Positions 52,176 to 60,956 are shown, numbered from the stretch's first letter. The stretch is DNA of 64,000 nucleotides from JAFLCL01 sp964502175 (GCA_964502175.1 CAZCVE010000041.1:1-64000), one strand, 5' to 3'. Notes: generated by a model from the sequence alone, not told the origin. Translations and numbers: made by a program.

Positions 52176-52729
52176 CCACCCGTGAGATCGATGCCCGCGT
52201 TGCCACCTTCGTCGCCGACTTGGAGAGCCTGATTCGCACGGCTGCCCTCGAGGCCGTGCAAGCCGCCCTCGGCGGCGTGTCCGCCGCGAAGACGACGGCA
52301 GCCGCACCCAAGGCGCGCAAGGCTGCGAAGCCCGCCGCCGCCGCCAAGCCCGCTGCCGCGAAGCCCGCCGTTGCCGCGAAGCCCGCGGCGTCGGCGCTGC
52401 CGCGCGTGAAGAAGGGCAGCCGTCGCTCGCCCGAGGACGTCGCCGCGTCGGCCCGCGCGATCAAGGCTCACCTCGCCGCGAACCCCGGCCAGGGCGTGGA
52501 GGCGATCGCCAAGGCGCTCGGCGCGCCGTCGAAAGATCTCGCGCTGCCGATCATCAACCTCCTCGGCGCCCGCTCGATCCGCAAGGAAGGCCAGAAGCGC
52601 GGCACGCGCTACTTCGTCTCCGGCGCGGCAGAGGGTAAGTCGGCGATCGCCCCCGCGGCCCCGGCAGCGCCCGCCGCGAAGAAGGACGAGAAGCCCGCCA
52701 AGGCGAAGAAGCCCGGCAAGAAGAAGTGA
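52172..52729 (+). CDS. Histone-H1-like Lys/Ala-rich DNA-binding protein
   Basis: 185 aa. The N-terminal helix TREIDARVATFVADLESLIR and a Lys/Ala/Pro-rich stretch (AAKPAAAAKPAAAKPA) are followed by a winged-helix-like module (SPEDVAASARAIKAHLAANP, IAKALGAPSKDLALPIINLL, GTRYFVSG). A second Lys/Ala/Pro tail ends KKPGKKK. It probably binds DNA non-specifically. Coupled to the desaturase. Confidence 0.82.
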   Translation: MTTREIDARVATFVADLESLIRTAALEAVQAALGGVSAAKTTAAAPKARKAAKPAAAAKPAAAKPAVAAKPAASALPRVKKGSRRSPEDVAASARAIKAHLAANPGQGVEAIAKALGAPSKDLALPIINLLGARSIRKEGQKRGTRYFVSGAAEGKSAIAPAAPAAPAAKKDEKPAKAKKPGKKK

Positions 52730-52751
52730 TCCGCTGACCTCCCCACCAAAG

Positions 52752-52770
52752 CCCCTCCCGCTGGGAGGGG
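52752..52770. terminator. GGGAGGGG hairpin, copy D
   Basis: CCCCTCCC-GCT-GGGAGGGG with outer CCTCCCC/GGGGAGG pairing flanking it. It sits between the convergent stops at 52729 and 52804. Same core as the hairpin at 59080. Confidence 0.6.
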
Positions 52771-52803
52771 TCGGGGGAGGGTCCGCGAGGCCGCTCGCGT
52801 CTC

Positions 52804-53610
52804 TCAGGCGTCTCCAGCCGACGCGATGTTCGCGAGCACTGCGAGCGGCGGCTCGAACCCTGGCGGCGGCACGGTCTCGCCGAGCCCCAACACTTCGAGG
52901 TCCGACGCGTCGAGCGACGCGAGCTGCTTGCGTCGTTCGTCGAGCCACTCGCGCACGCTCTCTGCGGCGTGCTCGAGCTGGGCGGCGATCGCCTCGAGCT
53001 CTCCGGGCTCGAGCGGGATGGTCCGCAGGTGTTCCTGCACGTCGTCGAGCACGGCCTTACATGCCGTCAGCTCGGTCTCGAACCCGTGCGCCGAGAGCTG
53101 CTTCCACAGCGGCTGATAGAACTCGATCTCATCGAAGCGCTCGAAGAGGTTCGTATAGGACCACGTCTTCCACGTGATGCTGCGGCCCGCTTCTTCGGGG
53201 CGTTCCTCGAACATCACGTGGAGCTCCTCGCGATCCAGGGGATCCGCATAGACGTCGATCGCAGCACGGGCGAGCGGCCGCCACTTCTCGAGGAAGCGCG
53301 CGAACACCGCGACCTGCTGCGGCAGATCCGGATCGTGCGGAGGCCGTCGTGCGCGAGACACGCGCCACAGGCCGAAGCTGCCGTTCCCTCGGAGCCAGCG
53401 CGCGAGGAAGACACCCTGGGAGTGCTGGTCGCTCGTGTACCCGGCGAGCGCAGCGGGCACCCAGAAGCGTCCCTTCGCGACGGAGTAGAGAAACACGTGC
53501 AGCCGCCTCAGCGTCTCGTCGGCCTCACGCGAGAGAGGCGGCATGCCGAGGTCGCGGAGCTCGCGAAGCTGACACTCGGGCGCAGGCGGTCTCGGGCGCG
53601 GCGTGGTCAT
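52804..53610 (-). CDS. Hypothetical protein, 268 aa
   Basis: Starts MTTPRPRPPAPECQLREL. Soluble, helix-rich, without signal peptide or recognised domain. A Glu/Asp-rich core (DPLDREELHVMFEERPEE) and a heptad-like C-terminal region (LEAIAAQLEHAAESVREW) suggest a coiled-coil segment. Convergent with the histone-like gene. Confidence 0.65.
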   Translation of the reverse strand: MTTPRPRPPAPECQLRELRDLGMPPLSREADETLRRLHVFLYSVAKGRFWVPAALAGYTSDQHSQGVFLARWLRGNGSFGLWRVSRARRPPHDPDLPQQVAVFARFLEKWRPLARAAIDVYADPLDREELHVMFEERPEEAGRSITWKTWSYTNLFERFDEIEFYQPLWKQLSAHGFETELTACKAVLDDVQEHLRTIPLEPGELEAIAAQLEHAAESVREWLDERRKQLASLDASDLEVLGLGETVPPPGFEPPLAVLANIASAGDA

Positions 53611-53943
53611 GGCCAGCCTTGTACCGCGCGGGTGCAACGGGATTCGACACCCACCCGGCGCCCACGAACGTTCCGGGCCGTCGCGCGTTTCTGCGAAGCT
53701 CGCGAAGTACCTACGGAGCCTCGATAGATATTCGCGAAGCCCTGCGGCACGTCCGAAAACACCCAATGAAAGCGGCCTGATGGCTCGGGCGCCAGGACAG
53801 GCGTATTCGCGGAGCACTTTCCTCGCCTCCGCGCTCTTCCGTCGCTCGGCCTCGCGAAATCGGTCGCGCGCGCGACCGGTTTGGCTTGACCATGGGCTCC
53901 GTGCCCCGGCGTTCGGACGTCGGAGCGCACCTCGCGGGGTCTC
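53611..53943. other. Intergenic region without recognised gene
   Basis: 333 bp between two divergent starts. Several short ORFs cross it but none has a convincing start or composition. It must carry the promoters for both flanking genes. Nothing else stands out. Confidence 0.6.
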
Positions 53944-54894
53944 ATGGGCAGGAAGCTCAAGCGTCGTGTCGGAGGAGAGAAGGTGTCGTCGCGCACGCTG
54001 CTCGACACACCGTCGCGCGCGTTCGCGTTTCTCTACGGGCTCGGCAAGGACGACACGATCCTCGAGCTGCTCGCGGAGCGCGGCTTCACCGATGCAGAGT
54101 CCGAGCGTGGCTTCGAGCTGTTGAAGCGTGTGGTGACCACGCGTCGGGGCACGCTCGGACGCGCGAGCGCGGACGCGATCACCGAGCTCGTCCGCTGGTA
54201 CCGCGAGGGACCTGCGTTGATCGAGGTCGCGTTCACGCGTCACCCCGACGCACGCGCCGCCGTCCTCACGGACGCCACCCGCGTCGCACGTAGTGAGGTC
54301 GCGGATCGAGTGTCGTCGATCCTCATGCGCCTCGACGCCCTCGAGTCCACGGCCGAGGGACGCGCCGCGCTCGCGACGCTCACCGAGCGAGGCCTCGATG
54401 CGAAGGGACGCGCGCGTCTCGCTTCGCTCGTCCGCGACGCGAGGTCCGAGGAAGACCCCGAGCGCACGAAGCGCATCGCCGCGTGGGAGCAGGCACAGCT
54501 CGAGCTACGTGACTGGTTCACCGAGTGGGCCGAGGTCGCGCGCCTCGTGTTGAAGCGTCGTGACCACCAGATCACGCTCGGCCTCGCGACGCGTCGCGTG
54601 TCGGACGACGAGCGCAAGCGAGACGAGCTGGAGATCCTCGACCCGACGCCGTTCCAGGATCCCACCGAGGAGCCGCCCAACGTGGATGACGTGGTGGACC
54701 CAACCCCGTTCATCGATCCGACCGAGGACCCTCCCAACATCGAGGTGGAGGATCCGACGCCGTTCATCGATCCGACGGAGGAGCCGAACATCGATGTGGA
54801 GGACCCAACCCCGTTCATCGATCCGACCGAGGAACCCCCCAACGAGCCCCGCGAACACGAAACGCCGAGCCGTCGAAAGGCTTCGCCGCGGTAG
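53944..54894 (+). CDS. Protein with tandem DPTPFIDPTEEP C-terminal repeats
   Basis: 316 aa. The first about 220 residues are helical and Arg/Glu-rich (SRAFAFLYGLGKDDTILEL, ELVRWYREGPALIEVAF) with no recognised family. Residues about 230-305 carry four copies of a DPTPF-I/Q-DPTEEPPN unit separated by short acidic spacers, encoded by near-identical DNA of about 42-51 bp. The tail ends in basic residues (RRKASPR). No signal peptide, so a cytoplasmic repeat-tailed protein. Confidence 0.75.
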   Translation: MGRKLKRRVGGEKVSSRTLLDTPSRAFAFLYGLGKDDTILELLAERGFTDAESERGFELLKRVVTTRRGTLGRASADAITELVRWYREGPALIEVAFTRHPDARAAVLTDATRVARSEVADRVSSILMRLDALESTAEGRAALATLTERGLDAKGRARLASLVRDARSEEDPERTKRIAAWEQAQLELRDWFTEWAEVARLVLKRRDHQITLGLATRRVSDDERKRDELEILDPTPFQDPTEEPPNVDDVVDPTPFIDPTEDPPNIEVEDPTPFIDPTEEPNIDVEDPTPFIDPTEEPPNEPREHETPSRRKASPR

Positions 54895-54968
54895 ACCGGA
54901 ACGCCCGCGCGTTTCTTCGCACCATGCGCGCCGCCGCAGGTGCCGAGGAGACAGGCGCTTGGTAGGGG

Positions 54969-55835
54969 TCAGAGATTGCGAATGACGCCGGGGACCGGCG
55001 GCGCGCCTCCAATGCCGAGGCCCGGCGAGAGACCTAAGCAGTCCTCGATGTCAGCGAGCATGTTGGACATAAGTGGAGCCTTCGCAGCGACCACCTTCCG
55101 TGCGTCGAGTTGCGACAGCGCGGCGACTCCTCCGCGGCCTTCGCGGTAGCCGTGGCTGGCTGCACGGCACAGGAACTGGATGTACCTCTTCGGGTGGCGC
55201 TCTCGATCCGAGCTACACCAGGCAATATCCTTGTTGCCCTTGCGGTCTTGCTTCGAACGGTCGGGCGAAGTGATCCGATCGACGAAGAGGGTGTCGGTGG
55301 TCGCGAAGTCTTCGAGGGTTGGACTGCTGGTGGTCGACCAGGGTTGCGAAGGGCTTCCGCCAGCCTCCTGGCATGCTCGCGAAACAGCGCTGGAATCCGC
55401 GAAGAAGTAGCCCTCGACCATCGGTGCCAGCAAGTGAAACGAGCACCTCTTGCGCACCAACTGCTTTTCGCGCTCGTCGAGTTTCAACCGCGCGATTTCG
55501 CTGACGACAGCTGATCGAAAGAAGGAGTACACCTGCCCGGCCTGCCCCGCGTTGACCAGTTCGAGGTCGTCGACTGCGAGGGCAAGAGAGCAGTCGTAGT
55601 AGTCGAGTGGAACGGAGAGGAGTGCTTTGGCGAGCTTCTCAACGGGGCCCCTAGTGCCGTTCGTCGGAATGGAAAGTTGAGCGATCTGGATCTCTTCCGA
55701 AGTGAAGGACGTGTACACGTCGCCAACGCTCTCGCAACTGACGTCGCTTCGGTCCGCGAAGGCAGCGGCAAGGAACGGCGGAAGACCGCGCCATTCACAT
55801 TGCCCAGTGGTCAAGAGCAGGATCTGACGCTTCAC
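54969..55835 (-). CDS. TOPRIM/DUF4276-like partner of AAA ATPase
   Basis: 288 aa. Starts MKRQILLLTTGQCEWRGLPP. Possible TOPRIM acidic motif LALAVDDLELVNAGQ and SFHLLAPMVEGYFFADSS, similar to the DUF4276 E-x-x-h-h-A-D helix. A Cys/His-rich and Arg-rich region follows. Assignment is weaker than for the gene at 9731. Its ATG overlaps the stop of the AAA gene (ATGA). GC content is clearly lower than in the surrounding genes. Confidence 0.6.
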   Translation of the reverse strand: MKRQILLLTTGQCEWRGLPPFLAAAFADRSDVSCESVGDVYTSFTSEEIQIAQLSIPTNGTRGPVEKLAKALLSVPLDYYDCSLALAVDDLELVNAGQAGQVYSFFRSAVVSEIARLKLDEREKQLVRKRCSFHLLAPMVEGYFFADSSAVSRACQEAGGSPSQPWSTTSSPTLEDFATTDTLFVDRITSPDRSKQDRKGNKDIAWCSSDRERHPKRYIQFLCRAASHGYREGRGGVAALSQLDARKVVAAKAPLMSNMLADIEDCLGLSPGLGIGGAPPVPGVIRNL

Positions 55836-56962
55836 GTTTCTCGCCCCGAGTCGGAGGCGGTCGGGTTGGGGCCACCGAGGCGCGATTCTGCATATAGGTC
55901 GCCAATTGAGAACCGTGCGAGATACGTTGCATCATGCACTTCGGTGAGTGCTTTGGGTCCGGTGTCCGATTGCGGCGCGAAGACGAAAACGTGGTCCGGG
56001 TCATCGTGCATTGCCTCAATCAACACCGGCGAATGCGTCGAGAGAACGACATCGATGTCGTGCTCTCCCGCCCACTCCCGAATTGCGGCCAACACTCGCC
56101 GGATCGCGTACGGGTGTAGTGCGGTTTCCGGCTCGTCGATGGTCACAAGCCCCCCCGACGGCGCCGAAGCGACGGCCGAGAGGCACATCATCGCGTGGAT
56201 GACGCCGTTGGCCGCAGTGCGAAGGGGTGTTGAAGCCCCGATGCGCTCGCCGACCACCATAGCGTCGACCACATTGCTCGTGGCCTCGAACTCGAGGTCC
56301 TGGAAACCAGGGAACGCGTCGCGCAGAGCCTCGATCACGAATGCCTGACGGGGGCGCGTCGCGAGCTTGTCCTTCCAGTTTCTGAGAACAGTGAGGACAT
56401 TCAGGCCGTTTGCGTGCAGGTACGTGTCGGCGGAATACTCGGAACCGCTTGTTCTCAGCTGGTAGGTGAAGAAGTCCGAATAGCACCGCATGTCCGGCAC
56501 CTGGGCGAGTTGCGCCGTGCCGATCTCCCCAATGTCGACGAGCACGCGAGCGACACTCTGCGAGTAGCTCCGAGCCTTGCGGTCGTCGCCGAGGAAGACG
56601 GTACCTGTATCGTCCCGCCGCCCGAGTCGGCGACCATCGATCGAGACCTCCTCGCTAGGCGTGCTGATGTCGTCGCGGTTTCCGTCGAAGTCTGCCTCCC
56701 AACTGAGACCGCGCCGCGAAAGTCGGAGGCGCACTCGCGCTTCGGCGGGGGCGAAGATGTTCTTGTACTGGTGGTGCCCGCCGTGATGCTCGAGTGCCTT
56801 GCTCCACCCGCGATCGAACGCATGGCGAAACAGTTCGGGGACCTTGAGCAGGGTCGTCTTTCCCACGCCGTTGGGGCCGACTAAGACCGTGACGCCCGAA
56901 GGGAACGTGCAGTCGACGCGCCGAAGCCCACGGTAATTCTCGATCTCGAGCTTGAGGCTCAT
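55832..56962 (-). CDS. AAA ATPase (AAA_21-type), second copy of an ATPase-effector pair
   Basis: 376 aa. MSLKLEIENYRGLRRVDCTF, Walker A GPNGVGKTT (29-37), signature-like RTAANGVIHAMMCL, Walker B GGLVTIDEPETALHP and DVVLSTHSPVLIEAM. This is the SMC/ABC-like AAA class of RecF/OLD-type defence ATPases. It is coupled to the 288-aa gene. No nuclease domain is fused, so effector function is expected in the partner. Divergent from fumC across about 100 bp. Probable mobile insertion. Confidence 0.88.
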   Translation of the reverse strand: MSLKLEIENYRGLRRVDCTFPSGVTVLVGPNGVGKTTLLKVPELFRHAFDRGWSKALEHHGGHHQYKNIFAPAEARVRLRLSRRGLSWEADFDGNRDDISTPSEEVSIDGRRLGRRDDTGTVFLGDDRKARSYSQSVARVLVDIGEIGTAQLAQVPDMRCYSDFFTYQLRTSGSEYSADTYLHANGLNVLTVLRNWKDKLATRPRQAFVIEALRDAFPGFQDLEFEATSNVVDAMVVGERIGASTPLRTAANGVIHAMMCLSAVASAPSGGLVTIDEPETALHPYAIRRVLAAIREWAGEHDIDVVLSTHSPVLIEAMHDDPDHVFVFAPQSDTGPKALTEVHDATYLARFSIGDLYAESRLGGPNPTASDSGRET

Positions 56963-57064
56963 GCGCTCGTTCTACAGCGGCCGGCCGACGTCGCGCTAGG
57001 TCCCGGTTGCCCGCCGCGCTTCCACGTGGGCTGCTCCGTGCGTAGTTCCGGGCCACGGTGGGGG

Positions 57065-58459
57065 ATGACGAGCACACGAACGGAGACCGATAGCCTGGGC
57101 GCCATGGAGGTGCCTTCGAGCGCGTACTACGGGGCGCAGACGGCGCGGTCGGTCGTGAACTTTCCGATCGGTGGGGAGCGGATGCCGATCGAGGTCGTGC
57201 ATGCGCTCGCGCTGATCAAGCGCGCGGCGGCGGAGGTGAATCGGGAGCTCGGGCTGCTCGACGATTCGATCGCGGCGCTGATCGTGAAGGCGGCGGAGGA
57301 GGTGTCGTCGGGGGCGCTCGATCGCGAGTTTCCGCTCGTCGTGTGGCAGACGGGGTCGGGGACGCAGACGAACATGAATGTGAACGAGGTCATCGCGGGG
57401 CGCGCGAACGAGCTCGCGGGGAAGGGGCGCGGCGGGAAGTCACCCGTGCATCCCAACGATCACGTGAACCTCTCGCAGTCATCGAACGACGTGTTCCCCA
57501 CGGCCATGTCGATCGCCGCTGCGCGCGTGATCATGGAGCGCACGCTGCCCGGTGTGCGCGCGCTCCACGCGACGCTCGACGACAAGGCGCGCGCGTTCTC
57601 CGACGTCGTGAAGATCGGGCGCACGCACCTCATGGACGCGACGCCGCTCACGCTCGGGCGGGAGATCTCGGGGTGGGCCGCGCAGCTCGCGATGGGCGTC
57701 GAGGCGATCGAGGCGAGCCTGCCGCGCGTGTGTGAGCTCGCCGCCGGAGGCACGGCGGTGGGCACCGGGCTCAACGCGCATCCCGACTTCGCGACGAAGC
57801 TCGCTGCGCGCCTCGCGAGCGACACGAAGCTCGCGTTCGTCACGGCGCCCAACAAGTTCGCGGCGCTCGCAGGTCACGACGCGCTCGTCGGTGCGCACGG
57901 CGCGATGAAGCAGCTCGCGACGGCGACCTTCAAGATCGCGAACGACGTGCGGTGGCTCGCGTCGGGTCCGCGCGCGGGGCTCGGGGAGATCACGATCCCC
58001 GACAACGAGCCGGGCAGCTCGATCATGCCGGGCAAGGTGAACCCCACGCAGTGCGAGGCGCTGCTGATGGCGTCCGTGCAGGTGCTCGGCAACGACGTGA
58101 TCGTCGGCATCGCCGGATCGCAAGGCAGCTTCGAGCTCAACGTGATGAAGCCCGTGATCGCGAGCGCGTTCCTTCAATCGGCGCGGCTGCTCGGCGACGC
58201 GTGCGCGTCGTTCGAGGCGCGCTGTGCGCGCGGCATCGAGCCCGACCGCGAGGTGATCGCGAAGCACGTCGCGAGCTCGCTCATGCTCGTCACGGCGCTC
58301 ACGCCGAAGCTCGGCTACGACGGCGCCGCGAAGATCGCGAAGCACGCGCACCACGAGGGCACGAGCCTGCGCGAGGCGGCCGTCGCGCTCGGCCTGCTCA
58401 GCGGCGAGGAGTTCGACGCGCTCGTGAAGCCCGAAGAGATGACGCGCCCCACGCGCTGA
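57065..58459 (+). CDS. fumC: Fumarate hydratase, class II
   Basis: 464 aa from MTSTRTETDSLGAMEVPSSA. WQTGSGTQTNMNVNEVIA is the first substrate loop, HLMDATPLTLGREISG the second, and GSSIMPGKVNPTQCEALL the family signature containing the catalytic SS loop. It interconverts fumarate and malate in the TCA cycle. A Shine-Dalgarno-like GGTGGGGG precedes the start. Confidence 0.96.
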   Translation: MTSTRTETDSLGAMEVPSSAYYGAQTARSVVNFPIGGERMPIEVVHALALIKRAAAEVNRELGLLDDSIAALIVKAAEEVSSGALDREFPLVVWQTGSGTQTNMNVNEVIAGRANELAGKGRGGKSPVHPNDHVNLSQSSNDVFPTAMSIAAARVIMERTLPGVRALHATLDDKARAFSDVVKIGRTHLMDATPLTLGREISGWAAQLAMGVEAIEASLPRVCELAAGGTAVGTGLNAHPDFATKLAARLASDTKLAFVTAPNKFAALAGHDALVGAHGAMKQLATATFKIANDVRWLASGPRAGLGEITIPDNEPGSSIMPGKVNPTQCEALLMASVQVLGNDVIVGIAGSQGSFELNVMKPVIASAFLQSARLLGDACASFEARCARGIEPDREVIAKHVASSLMLVTALTPKLGYDGAAKIAKHAHHEGTSLREAAVALGLLSGEEFDALVKPEEMTRPTR

Positions 58460-58465
58460 GCGGTG

Positions 58466-58892
58466 TCACCACGCGCGGGTCGTGCGCTGGGCGAGCGTGA
58501 CGCCGAGGATCGCGCGGGCGAGCTCGGGGGTCGGCGTCGGGTGGTGGTAGCTCGCGTCCGCGCCTGCATCGCGCAGCCGCTTCCAGTCCCACTCGGCGTC
58601 GTGCGCGAGCAGCGCGACGATGGAGAAGGAGTCGCCCTTCGGTGAGGCGCGGAGCGAGCGCACCGCGGACATGCAGGACTCGAGCGTCGCCGAGACCACC
58701 AGCACCGCGTCGGGCGTGTGCGTCTCGATCGACGCGAGGCCTGCGTCGAGGCTGTCCACCGTCTCCACCGCGCAGCGGAGCTTGCCGACGAGCTCCTTCG
58801 CGAGGTTCTCCGGCGCGTCCATGGCGTCCGTCACCACGAGGGTGCGGCGCAGCGGCCACACGCGCGCGAGCTCCCCCTCGCGAACACGCCTC
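58466..58892 (-). CDS. Receiver-like (pseudo-response-regulator) domain protein
   Basis: About 140 aa. The start is uncertain: GTG 58892 gives VRRVREGELARVWPLR, and GTG 58939 is an alternative. The fold resembles CheY: RTLVVTDAMDAPENLAKELV, then PDAVLVVSATLESCMSAVRS, FSIVALLAHDAEWDWKRL and GADASYHHPTP. The phospho-acceptor Asp expected after VLVV is Ser/Ala, and the Lys of the signature is absent. It is therefore probably a phosphorylation-independent receiver. No kinase nearby. Confidence 0.6.
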
Positions 58893-59079
58893 ACGCCAGA
58901 CTCGTTGGCAGCGGCGAAGGAGGGGAATCGCGCGATCACGTTGAAAACGTGGGCAATCGGACGATGTGCGCGCGTCGGAGGCGGCCGTGCGTCGCCCGTC
59001 GCGACGTTGCAACGCGTGGGGCAGTTCTGCTGCGCACACACTCTTGGTCTGCGTGGCATCGCCTCGCGGACCCTCCCCA

Positions 59080-59100
59080 GCCCCTCCGTGCGGGAGGGGC
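59080..59100. repeat. GGGAGGGG hairpin, copy E
   Basis: GCCCCTCC-GTGCG-GGAGGGGC stem. It has the same core as copy D at 52752 but lies in a divergent (5'-5') spacer, so it is not simply a terminator. Confidence 0.6.
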
Positions 59101-59134
59101 TCTCCGGCTGTGCGTGCGCAGATAGACTCCGCGC

Positions 59135-59827
59135 GTGAGCGAGGAGCGCGGATACGTCGAGAGGCCGAGCGCACACGGCGCGATCGCCGCCGTCTGGTCT
59201 CATGCGGCCCTCGTCGATGGTGCGTCGTGGGTCGCGGCCGATGGCTGCTTCGATCTGATCGTTCGAACCAGCGCGCGTGGTCGCGTGTCGGCGTTCGTGT
59301 ACACGCCCGAGGCCGAGGCGCTGCGGACGTCGAGCGCGGCGGGTGATCGTGTGATCGGCGTCCGCGTGCGACCGGGGCACGGAGGTGCGCTGCGCGCGCG
59401 CTCGCGCCTCCTCGAGGAGGCCGTGACGGTCGTGTCGCGCGGAGGCTCGCTCGAGAGCCTCGTCGCGTCGGTGATCGACGATCAGCCGCGCCCGCCCGCG
59501 ATCGTGGGCGACTTCGTCGAGGCCGCGCGCGCGTCGCGTGGCGCGATGCGCCTGGGCACACCCACGTCTGCAGCCCGCGAGCGCGCGCTCCAGCGGGCGT
59601 GTCGCGCGTGGCTGGGCATGAGCGCCAAGTCGTTCCTGCGGATCGAGCGCGCGTGGGCGGCGCGTGACGCGATCCGAGCGGGCGCGCCGCTCGCGCACAC
59701 CGCCGCGGCGCTCGAGTTCTCGGATCAAGCGCACCTCAGCCGAGAGATCAGGGCGCTGCTCGCGGTGACGCCGGCCTCGCTGCGCGCCGTCGGAAATCTT
59801 CAAGACGCTGCGCTGCCGGCTCGCTAG
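59135..59827 (+). CDS. AraC-family transcriptional regulator
   Basis: 230 aa. C-terminal double HTH: LGMSAKSFLRIERAWAARDA, then AALEFSDQAHLSREIR and VTPASLR (P-x-x-hR end). The N-terminal about 110 residues (VWSHAALVDGASWVAADGCF, LIVRT) match the small DUF6597-type sensing domain of such regulators. Ten bases separate it from the VOC gene, a probable target or co-transcript. Confidence 0.88.
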   Translation: MSEERGYVERPSAHGAIAAVWSHAALVDGASWVAADGCFDLIVRTSARGRVSAFVYTPEAEALRTSSAAGDRVIGVRVRPGHGGALRARSRLLEEAVTVVSRGGSLESLVASVIDDQPRPPAIVGDFVEAARASRGAMRLGTPTSAARERALQRACRAWLGMSAKSFLRIERAWAARDAIRAGAPLAHTAAALEFSDQAHLSREIRALLAVTPASLRAVGNLQDAALPAR

Positions 59828-59836
59828 ATCGAGCGG

Positions 59837-60247
59837 ATGTCCACGGCGAACCAGAACCCACCGAAGCTCGGCTACGTCATCCTCTACGTGCCCGACGTCG
59901 CGCGCAGCGTCGCGTTCTACGAGGGCGCGTTCGGCGTGCCGCGACGCTTCGTCCACGAGTCGGGGAGCTACGCGGAGCTCGAGACGGGCGCGACGGCGCT
60001 CGCGTTCGCGGACGAGACGATCACGCCGAACCGAGGTGCGTTCCGACCGAACCGTCCCGCGGAGCAGGCCGCGGGCGCAGAGGTCGCCTTCGTGGTCGAC
60101 GACGTGCGTGGTGCGTTCGATCGCGCGCTGACGCACGGGGCCGTGTCGGTGGTGGAGCCGACCGAGAAGCCCTGGGGACAGACGGTGTCCTACGTGCGCG
60201 ACCTCGACGGCTTCCTCGTCGAGCTCTGTTCGCCTGTGGGTGCGTGA
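59837..60247 (+). CDS. VOC family protein (glyoxalase/bleomycin-resistance fold)
   Basis: 136 aa. LGYVILYVPDVARSVAFYEG and VSYVRDLDGFLVELCSPV are the two halves of the VOC fold. The D-L/F-x-x-L-x-F-Y segment and the final E-L strand are conserved. Metal ligands are only partly identifiable (Glu of LVELC). Could be a lyase, dioxygenase or resistance protein. Likely regulated by the AraC protein directly upstream. Confidence 0.88.
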   Translation: MSTANQNPPKLGYVILYVPDVARSVAFYEGAFGVPRRFVHESGSYAELETGATALAFADETITPNRGAFRPNRPAEQAAGAEVAFVVDDVRGAFDRALTHGAVSVVEPTEKPWGQTVSYVRDLDGFLVELCSPVGA

Positions 60248-60258
60248 AGAGGAGCGTG

Positions 60259-60672
60259 TCACCCGATCGCGAGAGGGACGCGACTGCCGTCGACGCGTCG
60301 CCACGTAGTGCGGAACTCAGCGTCGAACGTCCAGACGCGCGACCCCGTGACGGCGGAGTCGAGCACGAGGAGCGCGTCCGCGTAGTCGGGCATGTGGTCG
60401 GCGTACCGGGTCATCCAGTCGAGTGCCTCCCGTCGGCGGGTGTCCGGCTCTTCCGGCGTCGCGGCAACGATCGGAAGGCGGGCGACGAGCGCTGAAAGGC
60501 GGTCGCGGGTGGGTCGCGTGGTGAGCAGGTGATGGGCCTCTGCGATGACAGCGTCCGAAGCAACGAATCGGTGCCGCGCGAGCCGATCGAGCTCGCGAAG
60601 CGCGCGGTCGTGGAGCCTGTCCCTGCGGTCGCACAGCGCCACCAGCGGTCCAGTGTCGACGAGAACGATCAC
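60259..60672 (-). CDS. vapC: PIN-domain toxin (VapC-type)
   Basis: 137 aa. MIVLVDTGPLVALCDRRD has the first Asp. SDAVIAEAHHLL the Glu, DYADALLVLDSAV the Asp and VWTFDAEFR the last Asp. Full PIN acidic quartet, so likely an active RNase. ATG overlaps the stop of the antitoxin (ATGA). Confidence 0.88.
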   Translation of the reverse strand: MIVLVDTGPLVALCDRRDRLHDRALRELDRLARHRFVASDAVIAEAHHLLTTRPTRDRLSALVARLPIVAATPEEPDTRRREALDWMTRYADHMPDYADALLVLDSAVTGSRVWTFDAEFRTTWRRVDGSRVPLAIG

Positions 60673-60956
60673 GGCTTCCCAGCGCGGCGAAGTCGCTTTC
60701 GGATGGCGCGGCGAACGGCTACCCGGTCATCCACTGCCGTTGCGGGTGCTTTCGAGCCGGGTGCGTCGGGAAACTCCTCGAACAGGCTTGCCACGAGCGA
60801 TGATGGCTTCTGACGACGCCTGCTGTTTCCCACCCGACGCGCGTGCTCGGTTCGGATGGCCTCTCGAACGACCCGGGAGATCGGGATGCCTTGCTCGCGC
60901 AGCTCTTCCGCGAGGCGCTGATCGTCGGCATCCAGGCGAACGTTCAAGAGCGGCAT
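60669..60956 (-). CDS. vapB: Ribbon-helix-helix-type antitoxin of the VapC gene
   Basis: 95 aa from MPLLNVRLDADDQRLAEELR. The first strand and helix LNVRLDADDQRLAEEL with GIPISRVVREAIRTEH is the ribbon-helix-helix pattern. The Lys/Arg-rich C-terminus is typical for antitoxin DNA and toxin contacts. First gene of the two-gene operon, expected to autorepress. Confidence 0.82.
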   Translation of the reverse strand: MPLLNVRLDADDQRLAEELREQGIPISRVVREAIRTEHARRVGNSRRRQKPSSLVASLFEEFPDAPGSKAPATAVDDRVAVRRAIRKRLRRAGKP

